DNA of 64,000 nucleotides from Saururus chinensis (GCA_035235625.1 CP141146.1:15742501-15806500), one strand, 5' to 3'. Shown: positions 1 to 12,708, counted from the stretch's first letter. The notes: a model not told the origin generated them from the letters alone. Translations and numbers: made by a program.

Positions 1-993
1 CTAGTTCTAATGAGGAGGATATTTGATGTTTCTGACATTGTTTATTGTTTGTTTCAGTTCATGACATATTTTGTACTTCATTATGCTTTGTATCATGAAA
101 CTAAGTATTTGAGACATTGGATATTTGTATGCATTTTTATGACTTTTTTTATTATATGTTTGACTTCTATGCTATGTAGTTCATAGAGGAACGTTATAGC
201 TCTTGCACACATAAGTTGCTCCTGGTTTGTTTAAAAAACTTAATTTACTCCGATCTAGTTTTTTGAACCCTTAGTTCGAGTCCGATCTCGGGCCAAGGTA
301 TTACATTAGTCCATAAACAAGTTCAAAAAATATAAACATCATCAACTTTTGTCTTACTCAATACATCATATCATAGACAAATAATAAAGGCGCATAATAA
401 GTCAAATGTATACATAAGTCAATAGAGATCGGTCTACCAATGGAAACACGTCCATCCCAAGGAGCTTTGAATTCAAAGACCTACAAAAGCTTCTAAAACA
501 TATGGGGCTAAAGATTGAGAAAATAATTATTTTTACACTTAGTAGTAAAATTCTAATCAGTGAACTCTGTAAGTTCATACATAGATGTATTTATAAAACT
601 TTAACTTGAACCATAATATAATTCATTCATGCTCATATATATACCATCTTACCATATATTCTTACACTTTATATTACTCTTAATTATACTCATACTATCA
701 TACTCAAATTCTTACACATATAATCATACTTAGAAACTTACACTCACAATTTTGCTTAAAACTTTCACTTACAATCTTGTGCAAAAACTTACAAACTTAC
801 CCATTTAGTCGTAATACCACTAAGGCATCACCATAACCTTTTAGGAGCAACTATATGTCATGGGCTTTTCTAAAAGCACGACACACTTATGTTTATGAGA
901 CACATGATCAAACTAGTAAGAGTAAATCAATATACTACTTACTTGAGCTTGTAAATGCTCACATTGGCGGGCCGTATAGTACAAACTAAGGGA
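1..993. other. Gene-free AT-rich DNA, possible LTR edge
   Basis: I see no credible coding frame here. Around 260-304 the plus strand reads a C/G-rich stretch ending GGCCAAGGTATTACA. Its reverse complement, TGTAATACCTTGGCC, resembles a mutated form of the TGTAACGCCCC-type LTR start seen elsewhere in the window, so an LTR edge at about 304 is possible. The other edge would lie outside the window. This is a weak inference. Confidence 0.25.
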
Positions 994-1102
994 AAAAATC
1001 ATACAGTACCTCTTTGGGCAAAAATCTTACACTGATACATATGGGCAGAATTATACAGTGTCATCTATAAGTAGAAAATCATACAATGTTATCAATAGGC
1101 AG
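994..1102. repeat. Degenerate tandem repeat, about 28-bp unit, four copies
   Basis: Four successive units run AAAATCATACAG...GGGCA, AAAATCTTACAC...GGGCAG, AATTATACAG...AGTAG and AAAATCATACAA...GGCAG. Their lengths are 26 to 28 bp. There is no reading frame through them. Confidence 0.6.
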
Positions 1103-2390
1103 AAAGTAACAACGCTCTCAACATAGCATCAGACGTATTGATTTAAATACAACACCAAGACAACATCTTATAGGATAACACCATGATAAGACATGAGAAT
1201 ATCGATTTTTGATCTGTGTATAGCATAAACAAAATGAGAAAAATAAAGTGCGTCTAACTCGCAATTAAGTGACAACATTTATTTTTCCCTTTTAAACAAA
1301 ATAAGTACTAATTTTGTTCAAATTAACGTGCCTAATTTCAATGTGTTATAATGAGAATTTTACAATCAAATCAGCAAATAAAATACACAAGAATTTTTAC
1401 ATGAAAATCCAATCAGGGAAATACCACGGGACCCTCTATCCAGATCAACTATGTATTATGTAAACCTGAAATTATAGAATTACCAATTACAAAGACAAAA
1501 CTTCTTATTTCTCTTCAAACAATTGGTTCTCCACGTTATTCTTAAGTTATGAATCAACCACTCCTTAGTTGTTTATCGGTTATAGCTTGATTTTCTCTTC
1601 CTTTGTGCTCATTCATCAAAGTAGATCTTTCATCTCCTCATTGGAATAAATCTTATATTTTCTTGATCTTTTCAACAATAATATTTAGAAAATAACATTT
1701 TTTACATGTGTTTTTGTACTCTAATCTCATATCTAATCATTCTTTTAAATCATTTTCCTGCAGACACAGCTAAAGACTTAGCCTATCCACGTTCGTGACT
1801 ATATAACATTTTAAATGTCAATTGAAATGACAGTTAAAACTTCAAATGGGCATGGCCTACTCTACAAGCCATCTGCATCATCGCAGTGCTTATACAATTT
1901 TTTTAAAGTTTTATTTTTATTTTAAAATAAAATTTAAAATTTCAAACGGCCGTAATTCCTTACCCTGAATTTGGAATTGTGCGTTCTTTATATTGTTGCA
2001 CTCATATCAATGATCCCTTCGAAAAAAATACTACACATGTATGTTTTGTCGCAAATGAAAGTGGGTCCCACCCACAACACGCTTCTCTAGGCTATAACTT
2101 ATGATTTCGAGGTCTGATTTTCACATTCTTAGGCTCAATACGTTCATCTTTTATAACCTTAAGCTCATTTGAACGAATCGAGCTCAAAATTATTTAAATT
2201 AAAAAAAAATTGTTATTGGGCATAAAATTTACTTATGGGCCCAAACAATCAAATTTTCAAAACTTAGAAATTATGAGGCATTATAATAGGACACATGGAG
2301 TACTTGCCGTTGATGTTCCCTTACGATTCTAGTCCATTGGGAAAGCCCTATAAGACCTCACTCTTGCTTGTACAGCCCATAAAAAAACTC
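1103..2390. other. Gene-free AT-rich stretch
   Basis: I see no open frame with codon structure, no RNA gene and no clear terminal repeats. Poly-A and poly-T runs are common. Confidence 0.5.
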
Positions 2391-2394
2391 TCTT

Positions 2395-2560
2395 TTGGAG
2401 GGAAACGTTTTTAATGTTCCACTCTAATAATGGGCCCAACGTAAAGAGCACATGGAAGGCTTTCATTCATGAAATCGATGGTGCACACACTAGCACATGT
2501 TACCGCCCATAGTATTAGTGCTAACGTGCACTAGTATATATGTCACTGGTCTCAAATATT
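2395..2560. mobile_element. MITE relic of the 9-bp-TSD hairpin family
   Basis: The stretch beginning GAGGGAAACGTTTTT, followed by AATGTTCC, ATGGGCCCAACGTA and ATCGATGGTGCACAC, follows the same order of blocks as the left arm of the intact MITE at 52663-52871. The complementary arm is only partly present (GTGCTAACGTGCAC near 2520). It looks like a decayed copy. Boundaries are approximate and no target duplication could be confirmed. Confidence 0.45.
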
Positions 2561-2994
2561 AAGGACTTATATATAATTGGCTCATTATTAGAAGGAAGCA
2601 TGAAAAATTAGAAATAGGAAGGCCCCTTGTGGCTTAATTTTAGGGGGAAGTATTTGCAACATCCTTGCTCTTGAAATTAGTGAGACTTTGGTGAACGTAG
2701 GCTGCAGTCGAACCACATTCACATTCATTTGGAGTCTTTGCTCTTATAATGGTCATGGTAATTAGTTTTTCTTCCAAAAAATCGGTTTTAATGTAAGATT
2801 TGTTATTGTGCTACTTCGGATTAGTTTGGCATTTTTTTTCTTCAAAACATTGTTTGGGCCACTTTAGATCATATTCCCACATTGTGGGCCTCTAAGAGTG
2901 GCTCAAATGTGCATGAAAATTCACTCTGAGCCCATCATCTCAATCAGTTAAACTTTCAAGAGGAAAAAACCTTCTCCAATGCAAAAGTGAATCT

Positions 2995-3067
2995 CGCCCA
3001 CCGTGGGGCTCGAACCCACGACCACAAGGTTAAGAGCCTTGCGCTCTACCAACTGAGCTAGACGGGC
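2995..3067 (-). tRNA. tRNA-Lys (anticodon CTT)
   Basis: The minus strand folds as a complete 73-nt tRNA. The 7-bp acceptor stem pairs GCCCGTC with GGTGGGC, including two G-T pairs. The D arm is GCTCAGTTGGTAGAGC, the anticodon loop reads GCTCTTAACC with anticodon CTT, the T arm contains GGTTCGAGCCC, and the discriminator base is G. No intron is present and CCA is not encoded, as expected for a eukaryotic nuclear tRNA. The A and B box promoter elements lie inside the D and T arms. It decodes AAG lysine codons. The primary structure matches the common plant nuclear tRNA-Lys(CTT), so I read it as intact rather than a SINE relic. Confidence 0.95.
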
Positions 3068-4664
3068 TTTGGTTGCTACCCTTACAAATATACATTCTAC
3101 TTGACACCATCCACCTCATTGGCTTCTCCTCCACACAAGTGTTCTTTACCTGTTTATGACATATTTGGCAACCCTTTATATGGGAAAGAAAAACCTCTTA
3201 AAGAGTCCTTAACCCTCTTTCTAAGGCGGGTTGTTTATTAAAGTCGCTTTCTTTGTGATGTAGCACTTTATACTAAACAAATGCTAGACATTATTTTTTA
3301 ATGAAGGAATAAGTGTTGTCAACTAGCTGATGTGATATTTTTAAGAAGTTTGGGTAGTTATTTGTGTCAACTAAATGAAATGAAATGTTGAAAGGAAATG
3401 TAGCAGACAACTAAATTGTTTACTAATTTTTTTGTTTTGTGCTATGTTTGGCTTGTGTGATCTAATATAAAGAGGAGGTACCACACTACGAATAGTTGCA
3501 GATCATGAAGATGGCGTAGGCCGACATTCTCCACTACTAGTCTGATGCTTCTTCCAACTTTGTGAATACTAGTCTAGTCTTGATTGATCTATTTGGATAT
3601 ACTTGTTGTACTATATACTTCATTAACTGCCTCTCTTCTATCTCCCTCTCTCATGTTCTATTTTTTACTTAAATTTGACTGCCTTTCCTCTCTATCAGTT
3701 GTAAAGATGATAATTGAGGATCATCCATCTGCAACAGCAGATTTACACTTTGACAGATGGTGAATGAATGAGAGAGACTACACTCTTTTTGCAGTCTCCA
3801 TAGAACTGCAAATTAATGCATAATTTTCAGAAGTAACAAACAAATTACAGTTCACTTCCTTTTCCATGAGAGGATGTCTAACCAGAGTAGCAGCTCCTTG
3901 GCCTTATGATCTAATAGCCAGGGAGCTGCAGCACGGGTAGATGATGATGCCTGGTGTTGATCAGGAAACCGAGACAAACTAGTTCTGAATCTAACTTAGC
4001 TGCACGCGGAAGAACTCTTGTTCTTAGCTACTTCGTTTCACATTGTTTTTCTTCTAATAGTCAAGTTTCAACACGTTCTAGGTAGTCACAAAATTTTCTG
4101 AAGCCAGATATAGAGAGCACTTAAGTAGACCATTAAGAAATGACCAATCAAGGGATATTAGACCATAGTATGCATCACATGAGGACCTCAAAATCAATTC
4201 TCTGCCACCAGAAATTATATAAAATATACTCCATACAATTGCACTTGTACATCTCTAAGGATCAGTAGAGCAGGGTCACGCTGGGTTATCATTTAATTTT
4301 TCACACGTTTTACATTAAGACACATTTTAAGAACACCATTGAATCTAACAGTTGTAACTTAACCACGGTCCATATACGCTATATGAGACCTAGATCATCT
4401 GAACTTTCTCCTTCTCATAATAATTATGTGTACCCACAACGTCAGTAGTGCTAAATCACAAGGGACTACGTTTTTACAGGATGAAATCTTGACAGATTTT
4501 TACAACTCTGGACAGGATGAAATCTGCTATGCAACCCTGAGCAATGTCATATGGACAGCGGATTCATGGGCAGACACAAACTTTGTCTATGGATGTGCCC
4601 GCAAATTGATATCCCATCTCAAGGGAGTGAAAAAAGGTTGCATTTGTGACGAAAAAAAGTAGGC
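3068..4664. other. Gene-free stretch downstream of tRNA-Lys
   Basis: A 78-codon open frame at 4426-4662 (+) is the longest. It has no recognised domain, no splice context and ends immediately before a likely LTR start. I do not regard it as a gene. Nothing else is supported here. Confidence 0.4.
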
Positions 4665-5075
4665 TGATATGTTGGGCTTTGTTTTGTATTAAAAACATAA
4701 GGTGGCCCAACTATCTCAATTGACACTGTTTTGGGCTTTTATAAAACTGTCTGGGTAATGGACCTGAGTCAGAATATCCATTAAGCTGTGATTTTAAGTA
4801 GCGAATCTAAACCATTGGATGACCTATGGATGGACGGTCAGGATTTTAGGGTTCTTAACAGTGGTGTCCTGGTTTAGTTATAAATATACCATTAGCGATC
4901 CTAATTCGGTGTCTTAAGCAAGATTACTCTCAGCCAAATTCTAAACCAGAAATACTATTGTGATTCTGAAGTGGATTAGCTGAAGATCAAGCTTTATTAA
5001 AGAGGTTCTCAATTACAATGGCTATAGGTATGCCTAATCCCTGTATTAAGTTCTAACAATTGGTATCGAGGCAGA
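4665..5075 (+). mobile_element. Copia-like LTR remnant with primer-binding-site-like sequence
   Basis: A 394-bp block starts TGATATGTTGGGC and ends TTCTAACA at 5058, giving TG...CA ends. It contains a TATA-like TATAAATA at 4879-4886. Two bases beyond the end, at 5061, comes TGGTATCGAGGC. This resembles the Copia primer-binding site TGGTATCAGAGC, which is complementary to initiator tRNA-Met, with a few changes. No matching second LTR and no gag or pol frame was found downstream, so this is a truncated 5' end. LTR length, TATA and PBS placement are what a Copia LTR would show. The assignment rests on these structural points only. Confidence 0.5.
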
Positions 5076-6900
5076 CTGATTAATTACACGATTAGAAAAT
5101 TTAAAGCTTATGTTTACTGTTGTAAAAAATTTTCTATCTGTCGTTGCAATTTTTCTGTTTACTGTTACTGGGTGGCTGCCGAACAACCGTCGGATTATCA
5201 GCCAGAATAGTCGCGCTGACCAGAGCCACCGCCATCAGGCATTGGGCTCTAACCGGCGCCACCGTTGCGCCGGCCATCTTGCATCGATTGCACAGTCTGG
5301 CAGCGACTTCAAAATTTATTTATTTTTTTACTGTAAATGCATCAGCTTCGTGTTTTTCGGCCGCCATAGGTCTCCGGCCGTCGCTCTGTTTCCGAAAAGC
5401 TACATAAAAATTTAATTATTAATTTAAGAAAAAATCAGTCTTTGCAATTCTTGGAGAAAATGCATAAATAAGCATTAAATTATTAATAATATCACATCAT
5501 ATTTTTATAATTTAGTACGTACAAATATTAAAAGTTGAACAAAGATGTCCTCCTCTTGTTTTCTTCCTTTCCTGCCCTCCACCATCCAGCCTCTACCATG
5601 TCAGTACCGCCACTGGACTGTCAGGGACTTGCAGAAGTTCCACAGAACACCAACACGGTCACTGCCAGAGGTTTGTTTGGTTGTCCCCAGCAGCAAAAGC
5701 TTTATCGGATCATCTGTTAAAGAGCTATTGAATTGCTTTTCAAATCTTGCCTGCTAGAGAATTTCGGCTGCCTTTCAGTACGTTCTCCAACATATGTATG
5801 CCTAGACTACTGTTGTATTATATACAAAGAGTAAATGTTTACTCTCTATATAATGTAAAGAGTTAATATTTGCTCAGTATGTAATGTACAATTTTCTTTT
5901 ATTGATATCTAGCCAAAGGTGAAGAGAAAGATAATGATAGCAGATGTGGTGGTCGCCGAAGGAAGGAAGTGGAGGAGGGGAGAGGATGGAAGAAGAAATA
6001 GAAGAGGAAAGAGCGAAGACAAAAGAAGGGAGGAACTTAAGGGGAATTTTTAGCATTTATAAAAAGAAAAAAGTTTGAATGTGCTCATGCTCACGCATGT
6101 CTGATTAAGATCAGTGGCGGGGATAGAAACCCAATCTTCCCCTAAGTAATGTCTATCGTCAGATTTCGATTCAACAGCCGATGATACCTTAAGCTTATCC
6201 AAACAAGACTTATAAAAATATATGACTTTGTTTGTCATTTCAGAAAGAGTTACAGGAAGCTAATAGTACTCAAGTTAATAATAGCATGAAGGTAAAGCAG
6301 CTGACGTCCATTTTTATTAATTCTTTTAGTTATTACATTTTACATAGAGAAATTTAAGGGTCTATCCACTGTCATTCTCGGAAAACCCTCTTTTTACTTG
6401 AGAGGAAAAGGTTTGCTACCAAAGTGCTAGCTTTTGATTGTCATTCATAGATCACTTCATGGTAGTCATGCGATCTCAAGTTTAGAGAGCATTCATCAAT
6501 ATTGCATGAAAATAGGAGGACAACAACACACAAAAACACTAACGCGTTCAAATTGAAGATTGTAGAGTGAAGGAACATAGGATGGCATTGCAAAGTTCAC
6601 GGTGTTTGTGAGCTCTTCACGTTAGAGAGCTTCAAGGGGTACTTAAAGATTGAAGGTGCACTAAAACGAAAATAAGCTGAGGGCATTGGCTCATAGGTAG
6701 ATTAGTTTGATACCTTGCATTGTAGGTATAATAATCCGCTCTGTTTTACTCAATAATCAAGTACCTCCATGACCATCTTCTTCCAGCGCCTCTCCTACCT
6801 TTACTATACAAATAAGTAGGATAACTGCACGGACCCATATAGAGATAATAGCTCTTCAAAATTTACAAGATATATTTTTTGTAGGTATAATTTATTATCT
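5076..6900. other. Gene-free stretch after the LTR remnant
   Basis: Overlapping short frames at 5110-5415 and 5535-5757 have no recognised motif and no splice partners. The first may be decayed retrotransposon leader. A purine-rich tract at 5920-6035 has no coding signature. No RNA gene seen. Confidence 0.4.
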
Positions 6901-6904
6901 TAGT

Positions 6905-7215
6905 ATGCACTCCTTCCATCTTGTGTTAATAGCTACATTTGGGGAAAGGATGTCCTGTCACCCCCTGTTTTGGCCAGCCCACCCCACATATATAGAGCAG
7001 GTAGATATCTCCCAAGCGTACTAACACGGGTAAGGTGGTTGAAAGAGAAGGTAAAATAACTTTTCATCCTTGAAAAATAATAATTTTTATTAAATGGTGA
7101 AACCCACATTTAAGAGAAAATAAAATAAGCATATTATACTCTTTATTAAGTACCCAATCATTTAAATTAAACAAAATAAAATTATTAATGGAACAATTTT
7201 TTTTTCCAAACGGAG
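6905..7215. mobile_element. Possible Stowaway MITE relic with internal insertion
   Basis: The left end CTCCTTCCATCTTGTGTTAA and the right end, which reads GCCTCCGTTTGGAAAAA on the minus strand, both resemble decayed Stowaway termini (CTCCCTCCGT...). The middle, about 6955-7080, breaks the symmetry. No clean TA target duplication can be assigned. Confidence 0.35.
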
Positions 7216-8048
7216 GCTCAAACATTAAGGGACTTACTTGTATCTATATGTAAAGTTGTTGGACAGTTTTTGGTAGAGGAAAATCATTCTCCGTTTTACT
7301 AAAACCTTTTTTTGGCATAAAACGAAAATTACAAAACATTCTGGCCGTTTTCATTAAATTTAGATAGGAATTACTAATTCATATGAACAACCAACGAAGC
7401 TTAGGATATCCTAACTCGTGCCCCAGGGAGCTGCAAAATCACCTTGTGAAGAACGGAGTTCAAGATTTTGGTAGACCTCTACGTGAAGATATCGCTTTCT
7501 GTATGTAACTTTATTTCTTCAGCAACAAATTTCAGTGTGAAACTTTTAATAAAACAAGTCAGTAAAAATGGGCATGGGTCTTTATCTCAAACTATAGGCT
7601 TTATTAGCTTACTTGTATTTAAGACACCATTGTTCCAGACAAGTTGTACGAACTAATAAGTCTGCGATGATGCTGCAATGAGCTCCCCTGATCCAAATTC
7701 AGCTCAATTGAGTCTGATAAGAAACATTTACATGGAAACAAACTTTATTGCTTACATGATCAGGTTCCACCGTACAGCGGACTTTCTCCCATTTCCCTCG
7801 GCCAATCCCACCTGCCGGAAGAAAAGGCACTTCTGTCGAAATTGATATCTCTGTCCATTTCTGCCCGTGGCATGATTATGTCACTAGTACATTTTGCCAC
7901 CTTACTCCCCGCAACTATCCCAAATAATCAACATTGTGACCAAATTAACATACTTTCTTCAAACCACTACAGAACAAGCTGAGAGCTCACAACATTAAAG
8001 ACCGGGAAACACGGTTAGCTTCTACTAGTTTTGACTTTGCTTAACCAC
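7216..8048. other. Gene-free stretch, 3' flank of the Yos1-like gene
   Basis: No supported coding frame. The part near 8000 should contain the 3' untranslated region and poly(A) site of the adjacent minus-strand Yos1-like gene. I could not single out a poly(A) signal. Confidence 0.35.
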
Positions 8049-8282
8049 TCAACCAGACACCAATTTCACAACAACTGTTATGACATTGAGGAAGATTAAA
8101 GGCACTCTCATGTATTGAATTGCATAAATGAGACCAATCAACTGTCCTTTGAGCGACTTTGTCCTGCCCACTGAGAATTCAGAAAAGCTCCAACCCCTTG
8201 GAGAAAGGAACCTATCCTCGTTCAGTATTGCAAATGCATTGGCAAGGAGAAGGAAGCCCTCAAACAACGTCCACAGACCCAT
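8049..8282 (-). CDS. YOS1: Yos1-like / IER3IP1-family ER-Golgi transport protein
   Basis: A 77-residue protein in a single coding exon. It begins MGLWTLFEGFLLLANAFAIL and ends VVVKLVSG. This is the full length and layout of the Yos1/IER3IP1 family: an N-terminal hydrophobic segment (about residues 3-20), the conserved central block with NEDRFL, PRGWSF and GQLIGLIYA, and a C-terminal hydrophobic segment (about 58-76). Yeast Yos1 is an integral membrane partner of Yip1/Yif1 needed for COPII vesicle transport from ER to Golgi, and plant members are assumed to act there. The start is fixed because MGLW is the conserved family N terminus. An AG acceptor sits directly upstream (GTAG|GTATGG), so the 5' untranslated region is probably spliced. 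Nothing is truncated or frameshifted, and I judge it functional. Confidence 0.92.
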   Translation of the reverse strand: MGLWTLFEGFLLLANAFAILNEDRFLSPRGWSFSEFSVGRTKSLKGQLIGLIYAIQYMRVPLIFLNVITVVVKLVSG

Positions 8283-8668
8283 ACCTACATAACAGATAAT
8301 AACTATTTAAATAAAGAACCACTCTTTAAACATGAGGAAATAAATAACTAGCATGAATTGAATGAATTTCTCTAAAAAACAACACAGCACTACTTTTAAA
8401 GACGAAAATAAAAATAAAAAATTATCTTAAATGGATGATAATTATAATATTTACCTTTAAAAGCTTGGTTTCCAATATACATACGTCATTTTTTGCTCCA
8501 TCCATCCAATGTACCCCATAGATAAAACAAAACTAGGATATGCTCCATAGGACAATCTGAAATTCTTTTCTTAATAAAAAACCCTTTCTTTTTTACTCAG
8601 CTACTTATACTCTTGTACAATCTGAAACATCAACCACACCTGTCATTATTACTTCTACTCTTGTACTT

Positions 8669-9152
8669 TGTTATGACCCTCCCTTAGGGGTAAGTCTACC
8701 TTGGAGATCCGCTAGTTGAACTAGAATTTGCTCATTCATCATGGGTAATTAAGTAATTGAGTAATTATTCATGAGTTATTGTCTTTAATTATCATTAGTG
8801 GGCTTTAGAATTAATTGTTAGTAGGCCCCATTAACTTCTCTATAAATATGCAAGAGCTATGCTCTAGTTTCTTTATAAGTGATCAACAGAAAATTAGTTA
8901 AAAAGTAGAAATTAGAGTACTTTAGTTATACCTTCCCTAAAGCCTATTCCATCCTTTTCTCCCCTTCACATATTTATAGAGAAGTTAATGAGGCCTACTA
9001 ACAATTAATCCTAAGGAACACTAATAATAATTAAAGACAAATAACTCTCAACTAATTACTCTATTACCTAAATAACCTATTCAAAACTAAGCAAATCACA
9101 TTAATAACTAAGCAAATCCTAGTTAAGCTAGCAGACCCCAAAAGTGGGACAT
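8669..9152. mobile_element. Foldback element, about 480 bp, with long imperfect inverted arms
   Basis: The left arm starts GTTATGACCCTCCC and the right arm ends AGTGGGACATAAC. Reading the right arm on the minus strand gives the same succession of blocks: CTAGTTGAACTAG-like, GTCTTTAATTAT, TTAATTGTTAGTAGGCC and CATTAACTTCTCTATAAAT. The arms meet near 8850-8960. No coding capacity. The target duplication is unclear (TTGTA/TTGTT-like flanks). Confidence 0.65.
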
Positions 9153-10673
9153 AACTTGTTACAAAGAGAGGAACGAAGAATGTTGTAGTATCTAAGGAAC
9201 TTGACCTCAAACTACTTGAGTCTCGACTAGGACATCCCTCCTCTCATAATGATTTTTTTCCAATTTGTTACATTATGTTTTTTTCTTTTTTGGCACTATA
9301 CTTGTTACAATAAGTTGCAAGTTGGGAATCAGATTTGGGACTATAACGTACCCACAAGAGATCCATGAGAAAACTATTATTATCAACCAAACAGCATGAT
9401 TGTGAAATGCAAAACAAGCTTTATAATAGACCATGACGGCTCAAGCTAGGCTTATGAAAGTGACCTTGCAGATAGCTCACAAACCATACTGCAAAATGAT
9501 TACTACCCTTTCAGGGATGCAAACCAATAATTAACCAATTCAGTACATTGTGGGCGAAGCAGCAAATTAGATTTCAGTAGTTCGCAAGCACATTAATAAA
9601 TGGCCTTCAAAACAAAAAACAAAACTAGTAAAAAATCAAAAAGAATACAGAAGAAGAATCACATACGTTAAGACTTTATCAGTTGTAATACAATGTTGGG
9701 AAAACTCAAGGGAGAAGACAACTGGTAAAGCTGCCTGTAACTGAACAATTGAATATATACATAAGACAAAAAATTAATTTCCAATTTCCCGCAAAACAGT
9801 CATTTTCTTCCCCATGCATGCTGTTTAAGTGACAAAAACTACTTAATGAAATTTGAATAGCTGAGCTAAGGTCTAAAATCAGAATGAAAGGTGGCCCAAA
9901 TGGGTCAATGAGCCCGTGAAACTACTAGTACAGCTAGCTTCAGATCTCAGTCTAATTTGGGCTTCCAAGCACTGAAGCAACATCCCAAGTTTTTGTCAAC
10001 AGATAGAATTGTCTCTTCATTACAATTAGCCAACTTTAAGGTTTTAATTATAAAATCAGAATAAAAAAAAGAAGCAAAACCACCATTTTCTAACAGCTTC
10101 TCAAATCTCAAATTCCAAAAAAAAGGCTTGCCCTTGTGGTTGCGAGATGAATCACTTCCATGAACCCTAACTAGTCCAAAAGCACATTAATAAGCATGAT
10201 GACGCAGCACAAAACAAATCCAAAATAACATAAGTTATAACTGTTACAATAACAACTCCATTGAAACTCCTCCAATACACATATATAAAAAAAACGGCAA
10301 TTCAAAAAAATAGTAAGAAGGAGATTCCCATACTACTGCACAGAAAAAGGCTTCTATAAACTAAACACCCCATAATTACAACCGCCACTAGAAAGTAAGT
10401 TTAATTTAAACTACATAATACTAGCTTTTAAGGTCTGGTTATGCCGAGATAGATAACTTAAGCAGATCTCATACACTCAATGGAAGACCCAGAAACATTA
10501 GCCCAAATTTTGATAAAAACACGACCCAAATCATGAACCCAAGCTTCTTGAAATTTTTGTACATAAAATACTATTTGCTAGTTTAGATTTTAGTTACAAA
10601 AGGAATATGAAAATGTCAAAAAAGACTAGGTGGATGATCATTTCTAACAACTACCGCTTTATCATCTCTAATA
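9153..10673. other. Gene-free stretch, possibly 5' intron of the Yos1-like gene
   Basis: No coding frame or RNA gene is supported. If the Yos1-like gene has its first untranslated exon near 11.8-12.3 kb, this would be part of a long 5'-UTR intron. That is inference only. Confidence 0.3.
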
Positions 10674-10869
10674 CTCCCTCCGTTCTAAATTAATAGTTCC
10701 ATTTGGAAAAAAAGCTTGTTCCATATTTAATAGCTCCATTTTGTTAAATTTAAGGGGTTTTAAAAAAGAGTATCATAAGATTCCTTTTCACTCTCTTAGA
10801 TGTTGATTTCACCATTCAATAAAAATCACTATTTTTCCATATGTAGCTATTAATATGGGATGGAGGGAG
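10674..10869. mobile_element. Stowaway MITE (Tc1/mariner-derived), 196 bp
   Basis: Terminal inverted repeats CTCCCTCCGTTCTAAATTAA and, on the minus strand at the right end, CTCCCTCCATCCCATATTAA are the diagnostic Stowaway termini. A TA dinucleotide flanks each side (10672-10673 and 10870-10871), the expected target duplication. The interior is AT-rich and non-coding. The copy looks complete. Confidence 0.92.
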
Positions 10870-11749
10870 TATGCAAAACGCATACAAGAGACCACTATGA
10901 CCCAATTGAACAATGTGAATTGGTTTTTCAATGTAAGAACATCATAGAAACCTCCATATGCTCATTAAAGAAAGGGAAGTCAGCACTGGGCAACAGTTGC
11001 CCAAGGCTGATCCCTTACATGTATAATATAATTTTAGATTGACAGAAAAAACAACACTTTTCTATACTAAGTTCCACTTTTAAGATGCAAATCAATTCAA
11101 TTAATCTAACAAATGCTTAATCCCAAAAGTTATCAACATAAACCCAAGTATAAAATAGACATAAGGTAGTATCAACATAAACCCAAGTATCAAAAGTCAT
11201 CTCAAATTTCCTAAACAAATTTAGCCATCCGAACTGAAAATCTAGAGAAGTTCCCAAGCCTTACCATGATCCTACGCCCATCTGTTTCCCTCCCTCAGAG
11301 ATAACTATTTTAATAAACACTTCCTCTGAACTCGAAGTTATTTTACTGTTAAAGAAAATTTACCTTTGCATGAATAGTCAACTACAATTAGCAAGATCGT
11401 CCTCCATCATCTCCTTTCCAAAACATATTCAAAACTAGAGTAAGAATTTTTTTCAAAAACAATGCTTCCAGTACAATCCACTGAAGAATCAAAACAAAGA
11501 TCAAACAGTAAAACCAAGAAACTTACTAAAGAATGCAGATTCTAGATTGGGGAAGGACCTACGAAACAAACAAACAAACCAAGTACCAACCAGTTTCTAG
11601 ACAAAAAGCAAAAATACGCCAGATAAATAAAAAATCAAATAGAAGCCATAGGTGGAGTAAAGTCCAAACAGAGTAATCCCCAAACCCAAACAGAGTACCC
11701 CAAACAGAGGATCGTAGAGCAAAGAAAATCCCCAAACCCAAGTAGAATC

Positions 11750-12410
11750 TTTACCCTTGCAGTAGAGTTAAGCCGTGGAGAAGAGGTGAGAGGTCTGAAA
11801 AGCGAGAACCGAGAAGGGAAGACTCCGATTACAGATTTGGAGGTCGCCGGCAGCCAGAAAAAGAGGCGAGAGAGGACTCCCGAGTCATCTCTTGTCAGGA
11901 GTAATCTTACCTCTCCTTCTCAAGTTCCCCTCTAAAGCTACAACTGTCCATACCCAACAGATCAGTGATGGTAAACAAAAACTCGTTCAAACTATCGAAG
12001 TTCCTAATTTCTTCACCGACTCATTACATCCCAATATCCACCTCGATTATGTGATGCAGAAACAAAATCTAAAACCCAAAAATCCGAAAGGCATTTGCGT
12101 TCTGGAACATGCATCCAGTTTGTTGTAGCCGAAGAAATTAGGCAACTTTTTTTCCGAAAAAAAAAACCAGAAACTGAAAATATTAACTGAGATTGAAGTG
12201 ACTTGCCTTGGCAAAGACTATCAGGATGGTTCCTGTCCCAGACGGAAACAGAGACGGCGACGACGGCCTCCCCGGCGGGATTGGAGACGGAGAAGAGACC
12301 GGAAAGCGTAGCCGCCCTAGAGCTGATGTCCAGGAGAAGAGGGGCGAGTTCTGTTCATTAGAGTGGCGCCTAGGCGGGGTTGGCTTGAGTCGGCTTGGTT
12401 TTCTTTTTTA
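11750..12410 (-). promoter_or_regulatory. Candidate promoter and 5'-leader region of the Yos1-like gene
   Basis: On the minus strand this region has pyrimidine-rich leader-like sequence and a good splice donor (CTGCAAGG|GTAAAG near 11752), and a second candidate leader at about 12200-12400. Both point toward the Yos1-like gene whose ATG follows an AG acceptor. Linking them across a roughly 3.5-kb intron is an inference from intron signals only. Confidence 0.25.
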
Positions 12411-12708
12411 ACGAATGGAGCCGGCCTGGGTTGACTAGCCTAACCGCTAGCCCGGGTGGCTTTGACAATTGTGGGTTCAAAAAGAAAACGGAAAATTACT
12501 TAAATAAGAATTTAAAAAATATTTACCATTTGGATTATTTTGGGAAATATTTTTTAAAGTTGTGTTGCTTTTTCCCACGCAGGCGTTAGTCAAGCAGCTA
12601 GTACCTGTGTGGATTATGTTTATAATACCTTAACCCAATTTCGTCGTTTGAAACGACGAAATCACCTTAAAGGTTGTTTCGTCGTTTCAAATGACGAAAT
12701 CACCACAT

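Noticed and set aside
4426..4662. 78-codon open frame as a gene
   Set aside because: No domain, no splice partners and no homologue that I recognise. It ends where an LTR appears to begin.
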